A model generated the notes under the pieces. That model searched no databases, was not told the origin of the DNA, and saw only the letters and a list, made by a program, of their open reading frames with translations. Positions 1 through 8,696 of a stretch of DNA of 64,000 nt are shown one piece after another. Source of the stretch: Bifidobacterium myosotis (GTDB taxonomy: Bacteria; Actinomycetota; Actinomycetes; Actinomycetales; Bifidobacteriaceae); assembly GCF_002259745.1 (NCBI RefSeq), contig NZ_MWWW01000014.1, positions 62,001 to 126,000 on the forward strand, read 5' to 3'. Every line of letters starts with the position of its first letter. The first letter of the stretch is position 1. A program made the translations under genes and the position numbers.

Positions 1-237
1 GATCGCGTCACCGAGAAGATGATTGCCGACCACCTCTACAACCCGGACATCCCGGACTGCGACCTCGTGATCCGCACGTCCGGCGAGCAGCGCACGTCGA
101 ACTTCCTGCCGTGGGAGGCAGCCTACGCCGAACTCGACTTCGTGCCCGAGCTGTTCCCCGACTGCGGCCGCGAGGTGCTGTGGCGTTCCATCGACCACTA
201 CATCCACCGCGACCGCCGCTTCGGTAACGCAAAGTAG
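1..237 (+). CDS. uppS: Isoprenyl (undecaprenyl) diphosphate synthase, 3' part only
   Basis: This is the C-terminal 78 residues of a cis-prenyltransferase. The frame is open from the first base, so the gene begins outside the window. The enzyme extends farnesyl diphosphate with isopentenyl units to make the lipid carrier for cell-wall precursors. The family signature [18 protein letters not shown] is intact, followed by the conserved AYAEL and the [16 protein letters not shown] stretch. The frame ends at TAG after FGNAK. I am sure of the family. The exact product chain length (undecaprenyl or decaprenyl) cannot be read from this fragment. Confidence 0.95.
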   Translation, partial: DRVTEKMIADHLYNPDIPDCDLVIRTSGEQRTSNFLPWEAAYAELDFVPELFPDCGREVLWRSIDHYIHRDRRFGNAK

Positions 238-713
238 CAGCTGGTGAACTTCCCATTCTGGGCTGTTTCTGCTCTGGAGCGGGGTGGGAATAGCCTGGTG
301 GGAATAGCTAGGAATAGGACAGTGAATCAGGGGAACAGGGCGAAACGCAAGCCGGAGACGACGCCATGCCGCGTTTCGTTCCGTGCGTCTTGTCCCGTTT
401 TGGAGTGGAAAAGTGAGACGAAACTTCAGTCGATGCTCGTTTGAAACTTATGGCTCGCCCGTCGGCTTTATGATTTGGCTAATTTGGTAGGACCTCCAAT
501 TGATCAGAACGGCCGAAAGGCTAGGGTGAAGAAGATCACGCAATCGCAGAATGTGCTCCGTGGACGACAGGATGCGTGAAAAATGCTCTAGAAGTGGTAG
601 TGAATAGGTATCATGCGAACAAGAGAATAGCGAAGATTTGAGATTCCACTCGGTCATGGTTGCCCGGGGTGAGGCTCGAATTGCACTGAGGTTATGAGGG
701 AGCGTGATGGGCA
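238..713. other. Intergenic region before the first LytTR operon
   Basis: No convincing gene lies here. A short imperfect tandem repeat, GGTGGGAATAGC, occurs at 283-294 and 299-308 (second copy with flanks), followed by a partial GGAATAG unit. The rest is somewhat richer in A+T than the flanking genes and probably holds the promoter of the response regulator gene at 714. A Shine-Dalgarno-like GAGGGAG sits 11 bases before that start. I see no tRNA or terminator. Confidence 0.5.
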
Positions 714-1430
714 ATGTTGACTGTGGCTGTTGTCGAGGATGATCAGTCGGCTGTGGCGCATCTGCATGAGTGCCTGAACAGGTATACGTCTTCCCATGAC
801 GGAGTCCGGTTCGACGTTAAGGAGTTTTCGGAGCCAACTGGTTTCCTTGATCCGTACGAGGCTAAGTGGGACATCGTGTTCATGGACATTGAAATGCCGA
901 ACATGGACGGTATGGAGGCCGCTCAGCGTCTACGAAGGTTTGATTCCGATGTCAAATTGATTTTTGTGACCAACATGGCCCAGTTCGCAGCCAAGGGATA
1001 TGAGGTGGATGCTCTTGATTACATCATCAAGCCGTTCGTATACGAGGACTTCGAACGTAAACTGACCCGGGCGGTCAGGCTGTGCGAGAGAGATTCCGAC
1101 GCAATTGTCATCGCGCAACGCGGGATCTCCCAGAGATTTCGTCTACGAGATATCAGCTATATCGAGGTGCGCGGTCGTAACCTTGAATATCATATGGAAT
1201 CTGGGATCATCAGCGCATTCGGCAGTCTCAAGGATGTTGAAGCGGAACTTGGCTCTTACGGCTTCCTGCGTTGCGGGAATCCCTATTTGGTCAATCAGCG
1301 ATATATCGCCGCCGTCCGAGGACAATCCGTGTTGCTGGAAAACGGCTTGGAACTGCCGATTGGTCGTGCCTTCCGCAAATCCTTCCTGACGGGTCTGGCC
1401 GCGGTCCTTGGTCGAGGACATGTAGGATGA
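714..1430 (+). CDS. LytTR-family response regulator (AgrA-like)
   Basis: A 238-residue cytoplasmic regulator. Residues 1-125 form a CheY-like receiver with acidic pocket E8-D9-D10, phospho-acceptor D58 in FMDIEMPNMDG, and the K of the IIKPF motif. Residues 140-235 form a LytTR DNA-binding domain (YIEVRGRNLEYH, then GFLRCGNPYLVNQRYI). Such regulators usually bind direct repeats before exported or cell-surface genes. The stop codon overlaps the start of the histidine kinase gene (ATGA), so the pair is translationally coupled. The target is probably the GH3 gene at 3027, which follows the kinase in the same direction. The regulator at 7777-8484 on the other strand is a paralogue. Confidence 0.93.
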   Translation: MLTVAVVEDDQSAVAHLHECLNRYTSSHDGVRFDVKEFSEPTGFLDPYEAKWDIVFMDIEMPNMDGMEAAQRLRRFDSDVKLIFVTNMAQFAAKGYEVDALDYIIKPFVYEDFERKLTRAVRLCERDSDAIVIAQRGISQRFRLRDISYIEVRGRNLEYHMESGIISAFGSLKDVEAELGSYGFLRCGNPYLVNQRYIAAVRGQSVLLENGLELPIGRAFRKSFLTGLAAVLGRGHVG

Positions 1431-2875
1431 ACGGGATGATCAACGAGCTGTGGCTGAGTGCCTCCGTTCTTACATTGTCGCCGGATGACTTCGATGGCGT
1501 GATTAGGACTATCGAAACGTTGAATTACGTGATGCTACGTGTAGTCATGGGCTTCCTCAATGGGTTCATCGCGGAACTACTTGCTTGCGCCGGGTTATTT
1601 GTGTGGCGAGTAGAACGGCGTCCTGATTTTCGTACCCGTTTGTGCATGGCGTTGATTAGCGCCGTTGCGGTTGCAGTGGCGACGTATTGGCCGGTGAACA
1701 TGATGATGAATGCCGTATCGGCCCAGTCTTTCGAAACGGGGGAGGGATTGATTGCCAATGCTTATATCTGGATTTGCATTATCAGATTCGTGTTGCTGTA
1801 CTTCATGTGCTATTGGGCCATACGCTTCTGTTTCATCATTGACACAAGACAGGGCATGTTTTATACGATTGCAGCGGTGGCGATGCAGCATTTGCTGTAT
1901 TGCGGAGCAAAGATTGTTACGCTGCGTCTGCCGGGAGACTGGTCTCGGGAGCATACTTGGCCGGGAGCAGTCGCGTTCTTCATAGTGACGGTGCTGTTAT
2001 GCGCGCTGGGATATCGTCTGTTCGCAAAACCGTTAGAAGGTAAAACTCCGGAAAGACTTGGTTCTAATATCCTGATGTTGTTTTTCGGCCTGCTGCTGTG
2101 TGTGAACGTTTTCTCTGTGTTGTACGGTACTTCGGCCAGAACGGGGGTGACGATTCATCACTACACGCTGATGTTGCTCACTCGTTTCGTGACTTGCGCA
2201 TTTGTACTGGCGATGCTGACGGAAATCGCCAATCGTATTGCGGCGGAACGTGATGGTGTGGTGCTGCAGCGTATGCTTGATCGGCGGAAAACACAGCTTG
2301 CGCATGACAAAGCGACCATTGACTTGATTAACGTCAAAACGCACGATCTCAAGAAACAGCTTGATCTACTCGGTGGACGTATATCCGGCGAGGAAATTGA
2401 TGAGCTACGGGGTCTGGTGAACATTTATGATTCATCAGTGCGTACTGGCAACGAAGCGCTGGATGTGTTGTTGGCCAACAAGTCATTGGTATGCGAACAG
2501 CGTAGTATCCGGTTCGATCGGATGATTGACGGTTCTCTACTCTCATTCATGAAACCTGCCGATATCTATTCGTTGTTCGGCAACGCCTTGGATAATGCTA
2601 TGGAAGCGGTAGAACAGCTAACGGCCGATATGGATCGATACATTTCAATGAGCGTGCGCAGGGATAAGGGCATGCTGTTGATTCATGTAGAGAACCCATA
2701 CGCTGGAATGGTGCAGTTTGATGGTGATTTGCCAAAAACTTCGAAGTCTGACATGCGATACCATGGTTTCGGGGTACGCTCGATGAAGATGATTGCGGAA
2801 CGGTATGACGGCGTGCTGACTATCGATGCATCGCATGGCGTGTTTTCGCTGGACGTACTGTTGCCTTTGAATTGA
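1427..2875 (+). CDS. GHKL sensor histidine kinase (AgrC-like)
   Basis: A 482-residue membrane sensor. The N-terminal half is a run of hydrophobic segments typical of polytopic AgrC/ComD-like sensors, beginning around VMLRVVMGFLNGFIAELLA. The phospho-acceptor histidine lies in NVKTHDLKKQ. The ATPase domain has an N box (NALDNAMEAVEQL) and a glycine box (YHGFGVRSMKMIAERY). I chose the ATG at 1427 because it overlaps the regulator stop as ATGA. An in-frame extension upstream would lie inside the regulator gene. The ligand is unknown: AgrC relatives often sense peptides, but no precursor peptide gene is visible nearby. It pairs with the regulator at 714. Confidence 0.92.
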   Translation: MNGMINELWLSASVLTLSPDDFDGVIRTIETLNYVMLRVVMGFLNGFIAELLACAGLFVWRVERRPDFRTRLCMALISAVAVAVATYWPVNMMMNAVSAQSFETGEGLIANAYIWICIIRFVLLYFMCYWAIRFCFIIDTRQGMFYTIAAVAMQHLLYCGAKIVTLRLPGDWSREHTWPGAVAFFIVTVLLCALGYRLFAKPLEGKTPERLGSNILMLFFGLLLCVNVFSVLYGTSARTGVTIHHYTLMLLTRFVTCAFVLAMLTEIANRIAAERDGVVLQRMLDRRKTQLAHDKATIDLINVKTHDLKKQLDLLGGRISGEEIDELRGLVNIYDSSVRTGNEALDVLLANKSLVCEQRSIRFDRMIDGSLLSFMKPADIYSLFGNALDNAMEAVEQLTADMDRYISMSVRRDKGMLLIHVENPYAGMVQFDGDLPKTSKSDMRYHGFGVRSMKMIAERYDGVLTIDASHGVFSLDVLLPLN

Positions 2876-3026
2876 TGCGGCAGACAAGAGGACATGCATT
2901 CCATAGCGTGTCGGATGTCGATTATGCAGTGGACGTTGAGTCGGATTCTTCATTGGGGAAAATCTAAATTGCGCCGCTTCGATGGAGAGCGGCGATTGAT
3001 TGATTCCGACGAAGAAAGAGAGACCG

Positions 3027-6000
3027 ATGAATATTCAGAAAAGAAAGTCGAGCGCTCTGATTATGCGCATCGTCAAAACGGTTGTTTCTGCAGTGTTTGC
3101 CGTGGCAATCATCGTGGCGATGGTGATGATCAATCCGCAATTGGGTACCAATAAAATTCTGTCCGCAATCATGGGCTACAACCATCAGAGTGTCGATAAC
3201 GGTGGTATCAAAACCGAAGGCGTGGATGCGAATTATTACGCCGCCGACTATACCAAGGACAGTATCAAGGGGGCGGAGAACGATTTGTATGATCGGATTG
3301 CATCCGAAGGCACTGTACTGTTGAAGAATGACGACGACACGTTGCCGATGAAGCAGGGCACTGAGTTCAGCTTCTTCAGCGCCAACAGCGTCGACGGCAC
3401 ATCGTTGCAAAAGTCGTTGCTTGGCGGCGGCACGGATGTGACGCTGAAGAGTTCGTTCACCAATGCGGGCTTCAAGGTCAACGACACCCTGTGGAATTAC
3501 TATGAGTCAGGTGCCGGCAAGGATTACGGTCTGGCCTCCGGCTCGGTCAGCTACGGTGCTGCCGAGGACTTCCGCATCAATGAGGCGCCGTTGAGCGTAC
3601 TCCAGAAGGAATCAGGCCTGCTCGATTCCGTCAAAGGTACAGTGCCTGTCTACGTACTCAACCGTGTAGTCGGCGAGGGGCGCGATATGCCGCGTTCCAT
3701 GGTCAACCATGCCGATAAGCAGGAGGACAAGGAGAAGAGCTATATCGAACTTGATTCCACCGAGACTGAAATCATCAAGTACCTTAACGACAATTACGAT
3801 GATGTGATTCTTCTGGTCAAGTCCAGCGCCGCGATGGAACTCGACTGGGTGAAGGATTATCCGAATATCAAGGCCGTCGTCTACTCGCAGGATGTGACCG
3901 ACGCAATCGGCAAGGTGTTCTCGGGTGAGGTGAACCCTTCCGGGCGTACCGTCGATACGTTCGCTGCGGACGCGCTGGCCTCGCCTGCCGCGCAGAACTT
4001 CGGCAGCTACCGCTATTACGACGAGGATGGCAATCCGACCAAACACTACTACGTCGATTACGCTGAAGGCATCTACGTGGGGTACAAGTACTATGAAACC
4101 CGTTACGAAGACAAGGTGCTTGGTCAGGGCAACGCCGGCGACTACGACTACGCCGCGGAGGTCGTGTATCCATTCGGTTATGGTCTGAGCTACACCGATT
4201 TCTCTTGGAGCGACTTCGCAGTGGCCAATGACGGAGATGACTTCACTGCCACCGTGACCGTGACCAACACGGGGGACGTGGCTGGTAAGGACGTCGTGGA
4301 AGTGTACGCTCAGGCGCCATACACCGATTACGACAAGGAAAACTCGGTGGAGAAGGCTTCGGTGAATCTTGTCGGTTACGCCAAAACCGGCGAACTGGAA
4401 CCGGGTGCCAGCGAAACCGTCAAAGTCACGTTCGCCAAGGACCAGCTCAAGTCATATGACTATAAGGGGGCGAAGACCTACATCCTTGACCCGGGCGAGT
4501 ACCGTTTCACCGCGGCCGCCAATGCGAACGAGGCCGTGAACAACATCCTCGCAGACAAGGGCAAGACCGTCGCCGATGGCATGACTGCCGATGGCAACAA
4601 GTCGATGGTTGCCAGCTGGACGCCGGACATCACCACCGTGGACACCACCACGTTCGCCACGGATAGTGAGACCGGCAAGGCCATCTCCAACCTCTTCGAC
4701 GCAGCTTCTGATCCGGAGGTCACTTATCTGACCCGTGCCGACTGGACCGGGACCTTCCCGAAGCATTATGGCGAGGCATCCGACGAACTGAGCACATGGG
4801 GCAACGAGATCAACTGCACCGACAAGGATGGCAACAAGTCCTCCTGCACCTGGAAGAAGACTGCTTCCGCTGAACTCGTCGACCAGTTGGATGGGACCTC
4901 TTCCGGCACCGATGTTGACCGTTCGACCATCACGGACACCCCGACATTCGGCGCGAAGAACGGGCTCAAGGTATCCGACATGCGTGGACTCGACTATGAC
5001 GATGCGCAGTGGGACAAGATTCTCGACCAGCTCACCGAGGATGACTACAACCAGCTCATCACCTTCTCCGGTTATGGCGTGGACTACATCAAGTCCATCG
5101 AGAAACCGCTCCAAACCGATGCCGATGCGGCAAATGGTTGGCTTTATGGTGGTACAGGCAAAAAATACCCCAGCATCATGATGCTCACCCAGACGTGGAA
5201 CACCAAGCTGGCCGAGGAGCTTGGCACCATGATGGGCAACGAGGCATTGCTCGGAGGCGCGAACGGCTGGTATGCTCCCGCCATGAACATCCACCGTACC
5301 CCGTTCTCCGGCCGCAACGGCGAATACTACTCCGAGGACGCCTTCATGTCCGGATTGGTGGCCTCTCTCGAGGTCAAGGGCGTGGCTAGCAAGGGCGTGT
5401 ACGCCTACATCAAGCATTTCGCGCTCAACGATCAGGAAAACCATCGTGGCGATCGCGTCGGCAACTTCGGCGTGGCCACATGGTCGAACGAGCAGGCGAT
5501 TCGCGAGATTTACCTCAAGCCATTTGAAGCCTGCATGAAGCTCGGCGACATGGACATGAACTATGTCAAGAAGAACGCGGATGGCACCTACGAGAACGCG
5601 ACTACGAAGACGCCGATTTCCAAGGGCGTGATGACTTCGTTCAATCGTCTCGGCGCCACATGGACCGGCGGCAACCATGCGCTCATCCAGCAGCTGTTGC
5701 GTGACGAGTGGGGATTCAATGGTCTGATCATCACCGACAATGCGAATACCAGCAAGTTCATGAGCCCTTACCAGATGCTTGAGGCTGGCTCCGACATCAA
5801 GCTGCTGAATGTGAGCGAGGACCCGACCGGTGAGAAGCTCGACCTCAATGACCCGGCCACCTACCATTACGCACGGCAGGCCATGCACCATCTGCTTTAC
5901 ACGGTAGCAAACTCGAACGCCATGCAGGGGGCGCTGCCTGGTGCCGGATTCCGGTACTACAACCAGATGAAAGTGATTCAGATTGTGTTCAATACGGTAT

Positions 6001-6143
6001 GTGGCATCCTTCTTGCGCTGCTTGCCTTCTTCTCCGTGTGGCGTTGGCTGCCCGGCACCATCCGCAGGGTGGCTGCGCGCAAGGAACGTCGTCAAGCCAA
6101 GCGGCTGTCGAAGAAGGCTGCACGCTCCGCTGCACAGTCCTGA
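3027..6143 (+). CDS. Membrane-anchored glycoside hydrolase family 3 protein, permuted domains
   Basis: A 1038-residue protein. An N-terminal membrane segment (residues about 15-40) follows a basic start. Next come a GH3 C-terminal-type alpha/beta domain (EGTVLLKNDDDTLPM to about 330), a fibronectin-III-like domain (YPFGYGLSYTDFSW, VEVYAQAPYTDY), then the GH3 TIM-barrel domain (about 680-930: YAPAMNIHRTPFSGRNGEYY, KHFALNDQE). It ends with a second membrane segment and a very basic tail. The barrel normally comes first, so the order is permuted, as known for some GH3 beta-glucosidases. D904 in IITDNA is the nucleophile candidate and E217 in VGEGRDMP the acid/base candidate. The predicted topology leaves the enzyme outside the cell, tethered at both ends. 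The start at 3027 is supported by AAAGAGAG. The substrate is unknown. Confidence 0.92.
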   Translation: MNIQKRKSSALIMRIVKTVVSAVFAVAIIVAMVMINPQLGTNKILSAIMGYNHQSVDNGGIKTEGVDANYYAADYTKDSIKGAENDLYDRIASEGTVLLKNDDDTLPMKQGTEFSFFSANSVDGTSLQKSLLGGGTDVTLKSSFTNAGFKVNDTLWNYYESGAGKDYGLASGSVSYGAAEDFRINEAPLSVLQKESGLLDSVKGTVPVYVLNRVVGEGRDMPRSMVNHADKQEDKEKSYIELDSTETEIIKYLNDNYDDVILLVKSSAAMELDWVKDYPNIKAVVYSQDVTDAIGKVFSGEVNPSGRTVDTFAADALASPAAQNFGSYRYYDEDGNPTKHYYVDYAEGIYVGYKYYETRYEDKVLGQGNAGDYDYAAEVVYPFGYGLSYTDFSWSDFAVANDGDDFTATVTVTNTGDVAGKDVVEVYAQAPYTDYDKENSVEKASVNLVGYAKTGELEPGASETVKVTFAKDQLKSYDYKGAKTYILDPGEYRFTAAANANEAVNNILADKGKTVADGMTADGNKSMVASWTPDITTVDTTTFATDSETGKAISNLFDAASDPEVTYLTRADWTGTFPKHYGEASDELSTWGNEINCTDKDGNKSSCTWKKTASAELVDQLDGTSSGTDVDRSTITDTPTFGAKNGLKVSDMRGLDYDDAQWDKILDQLTEDDYNQLITFSGYGVDYIKSIEKPLQTDADAANGWLYGGTGKKYPSIMMLTQTWNTKLAEELGTMMGNEALLGGANGWYAPAMNIHRTPFSGRNGEYYSEDAFMSGLVASLEVKGVASKGVYAYIKHFALNDQENHRGDRVGNFGVATWSNEQAIREIYLKPFEACMKLGDMDMNYVKKNADGTYENATTKTPISKGVMTSFNRLGATWTGGNHALIQQLLRDEWGFNGLIITDNANTSKFMSPYQMLEAGSDIKLLNVSEDPTGEKLDLNDPATYHYARQAMHHLLYTVANSNAMQGALPGAGFRYYNQMKVIQIVFNTVCGILLALLAFFSVWRWLPGTIRRVAARKERRQAKRLSKKAARSAAQS

Positions 6144-6167
6144 GTTTGAGCTGATTCCTGATTCCAA

Positions 6168-6314
6168 AGGTCGGGCAGAGTAAAGAAGCACCTGTCCGAC
6201 CTCTGATAATTGACTTTCCTATGGCGTGGTGTGGATTAATCATGGTTGATTCGCGCCGCACTATAGGAATCTCCTCCGAAGCGGACGGCACTGCCCAACA
6301 GCCGTCCGCTTTTC
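6168..6314 (+). terminator. Rho-independent terminator after the first GH3 gene, with a preceding hairpin
   Basis: AGCGGACGGC at 6280-6289 pairs with GCCGTCCGCT at 6301-6310 around an 11-base loop and is followed by TTTTC. A weaker hairpin lies upstream (AGGTCGG at 6168-6174 with CCGACCT at 6196-6202). The terminator separates the GH3 gene from the convergent kinase gene that ends at 6344. Confidence 0.85.
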
Positions 6315-6343
6315 TTATTCACGCAGGTTCCTGCCGAGAAGGA

Positions 6344-7777
6344 CTATCTTCGCGTCATCAGTGAGATCTGCAACGTGAATATGGGCGGTACGGCACTGAC
6401 TTGGATGTCGCCACCGTATTGTCTTGCGATGCGTCGGATGCTCTTGAGCCCCAGTCCATGTGAGGCCTTATCTGTTTTGGTGGTGATGGGAAGACCGTCG
6501 GGAGAGAAGGAGATGGCGGACATGGTTTTGGGACCTTTGGGTCCCTCGTAATGATTGTCCACGGAAATTACGATGAGCTGACCATGTTGCTGCGCGGTGA
6601 GGGAAACGACGCGTTTGTCGGGATCGTCGAACTGCTCCACATATTCGCAGGCGTTATCAAGCGCGTTGCCAAGCATCGTGAACAGATCCACCACGTCTAT
6701 GGCGTTCCAATCGCATCCACGCAGCATGCAAGACATGCGTATTCCTCGGCGGGAACAATAGAAATTCCGTTCGGTGATCAGTGTGTCTAATGCGGGGCTA
6801 CCTGTGTTCGCGGTCGCGTCGTACAGATCAAGCGCCTGCTGTACTTCGTGGATCGCTGATGCACGTCGGTCGTCACCGCTGAGTCTGAGCGCTGCGATTT
6901 GATGCTTGAGATCATGGGTTTTGCGATTGATGAAATCGATATTGTCCCGCAGCGCAGCGTATTGACGCTCTTTTTGTTCGGAGAGCAGATTAAGCATCGC
7001 GGTTTCCTGCCGCAATACGGCCGTCCGGTGGATTGCATATTGAAACAGGAAGATGACGGTGGCTATCACGCCTGCCATGCTCGTACTGAACCAGAGGATG
7101 TAGTCGAACCCTGTGCCATTGCCATATCTGCCGCGCAGATAGGGAATCCAATATTCGCTGATATGCATGCTGATGTTGGAAATAATCGCCAATGCCAAAA
7201 AACTTGCGGTATACAGCATAATCAGCATTCGGTTCTCACTACCGTTCTCCAATCCAATCCCGATGCTGTGGCGGAATATCGGTGCAAGCAGCAGTGCAGC
7301 AAGCCCGATAAACAGTGTGTATGAGAATACGCAAATCAGCATGTATCCTACTGGATGCTCCGCATCGAAGTCCGGGATTATGATTAGGAATAACCAGTTG
7401 TATATGAATGCGGTGATGAATCTTTCCACACACAGTCCCAGAATCCAGCGTGACATCGCATCTATCCAAGAGATTGTGTAGCAGTACTTCACCGCCGCCA
7501 ATGACAGAAGGAACACCGCGAAAATCCAACCCCGCGCAAAATCCATCATCGACAGGTCAGGTAAGATGTCGGACTGATTGGCAAGAAACGCCAACGGGTA
7601 TGATGCCGTCAGAATCATGGCGGCAAGGCATACCGTCAACGTGTGCCAGATATAATGTTCCCGGCGAGGAGCCACGTTGCGTACGAAAACCCAAGTCGCA
7701 ACCAATACCGAACAGACGAAGCGAAACGCCCCGAAACTTTCTAGCGTCATCGTCCAGGTCGTGAAGTTTATCGGCAT
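6344..7777 (-). CDS. GHKL sensor histidine kinase (AgrC-like), second system
   Basis: A 477-residue membrane sensor, paralogous to the kinase at 1427-2875. The first half holds several hydrophobic segments (FRFVCSVLVATWVFV, LTVCLAAMILTASYPLAFL and others). The phospho-acceptor region is NRKTHDLKHQ, the N box NALDNACEYVEQF and the glycine box SHGLGLKSIRRIARQYGG. Two consecutive ATG codons are possible starts (7780 and 7777). I chose 7777 because AGGAGG lies six bases before it. Either start touches the stop of the regulator gene, so the two are co-translated. The gene is convergent with the first GH3 gene, and its regulator gene diverges from the second GH3 gene. Confidence 0.92.
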   Translation of the reverse strand: MPINFTTWTMTLESFGAFRFVCSVLVATWVFVRNVAPRREHYIWHTLTVCLAAMILTASYPLAFLANQSDILPDLSMMDFARGWIFAVFLLSLAAVKYCYTISWIDAMSRWILGLCVERFITAFIYNWLFLIIIPDFDAEHPVGYMLICVFSYTLFIGLAALLLAPIFRHSIGIGLENGSENRMLIMLYTASFLALAIISNISMHISEYWIPYLRGRYGNGTGFDYILWFSTSMAGVIATVIFLFQYAIHRTAVLRQETAMLNLLSEQKERQYAALRDNIDFINRKTHDLKHQIAALRLSGDDRRASAIHEVQQALDLYDATANTGSPALDTLITERNFYCSRRGIRMSCMLRGCDWNAIDVVDLFTMLGNALDNACEYVEQFDDPDKRVVSLTAQQHGQLIVISVDNHYEGPKGPKTMSAISFSPDGLPITTKTDKASHGLGLKSIRRIARQYGGDIQVSAVPPIFTLQISLMTRR

Positions 7778-8484
7778 CATCGTCCTCCTAGGAATTTCAA
7801 ATAATCCTGCATGAGTGGGCTTTTGAACGCCCTGCCGATTGGAAGTTCCGCCCCTGAGCAAATCAGGACAGTCGCGGTCAGGGAATCCACATGCCGTAGG
7901 TTGACCAGAAAACTCTTGTGAATGCGGCTAAAGCCATAATCGTGCAGCTCCCGTGTCTGTCTGGTGATACTGCCGCGAGCTCTGATTCTGCCGCCATCGG
8001 TCATGTGGAACAGCAGATAATGGTCGAATACTTCGATGTATGAGATTTCGCCGATTGGCGCGTTGCGCAGTCCATTGACCGAATCGATGGAGACGATGGC
8101 GTCGGCGCGGCCCTGCATGGCGCGTGCTGCCTTGGTGAACTTAAGCGCGAAATCATAGTATGACAGAGGTTTGAGTACGTAATCAACCGCGTTGACTTCG
8201 TATCCGTTGATTGCGTATTGCGCCATGTTCGTCACGAAGAGCATGGTCACGGTCTCATCCGTCCGGCGAATGCGACGCGCGGTTTCCAAGCCGTCCGTGC
8301 CGGGCATCTCCACGTCGAGGAACAGCAGATCGGCGTCGCCGCGGTGCCAATGGATCAGCAGGTCATCGCCGCTTTCATATTCTCGTATGTTCATCGCGAG
8401 TGTGTTCTCCTCGGCGTACTGCTCGCAATATGACCGTAGCATGGCGCGCGTGGACGCTTCATCATCGACTATGACGATCCGCAT
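7777..8484 (-). CDS. LytTR-family response regulator (AgrA-like), second system
   Basis: A 235-residue regulator. Its receiver has the D7-D8 acidic pair, phospho-acceptor D57 in LFLDVEMPGTDG, the VTNMAQYAINGYEVNAVDY stretch shared with the regulator at 714, and K in VLKPL. A LytTR DNA-binding domain follows (ISYIEVFDHYLLFH, FSRIHKSFLVNLRHVDSL). A good ribosome-binding site (GAGAGGGA) precedes the ATG at 8484. It is transcribed divergently from the GH3 gene at 8697, so the 212-base gap between them probably carries its binding sites. The close similarity to the first regulator points to duplication of the whole sensor-regulator-hydrolase module. Confidence 0.93.
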   Translation of the reverse strand: MRIVIVDDEASTRAMLRSYCEQYAEENTLAMNIREYESGDDLLIHWHRGDADLLFLDVEMPGTDGLETARRIRRTDETVTMLFVTNMAQYAINGYEVNAVDYVLKPLSYYDFALKFTKAARAMQGRADAIVSIDSVNGLRNAPIGEISYIEVFDHYLLFHMTDGGRIRARGSITRQTRELHDYGFSRIHKSFLVNLRHVDSLTATVLICSGAELPIGRAFKSPLMQDYLKFLGGR

Positions 8485-8696
8485 ACATTCCCTCTCGTCG
8501 TTGACCTCCCATCCATGATATTCGCGGAAGAATCCTGATTATGCGCAAGTCGCGCGTCGTTCGCGACCGAAAACCGTCGTTTCCGCCAGACCTGTTCCGG
8601 GCATTCGCGGTTTGCATACGATGACAATATCGGACCTACGACGAAGCGGTCCGTTCGTATCGATAATGAACGAACATTTCCAAAGAAGGAGGAGTC
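8485..8696. promoter_or_regulatory. Divergent promoter region between LytTR regulator and second GH3 gene
   Basis: This gap serves two divergent genes. GTTCGT at 8653-8658 and ACGAAC at 8670-8675 form an inverted repeat just before the GH3 ribosome-binding site (AAGGAGGAG). ATTCGCGG occurs twice as a direct repeat (near 8520 and 8611), a spacing pattern seen with LytTR sites, although about 90 bases apart. Which of these is bound, and by what, is not decided by the sequence. Confidence 0.4.

Noticed and set aside
4452-6191. Open frame of 579 codons opposite the first GH3 gene
   Set aside because: The plus strand encodes the GH3 barrel with all motifs. The minus-strand reading is a codon-bias shadow.
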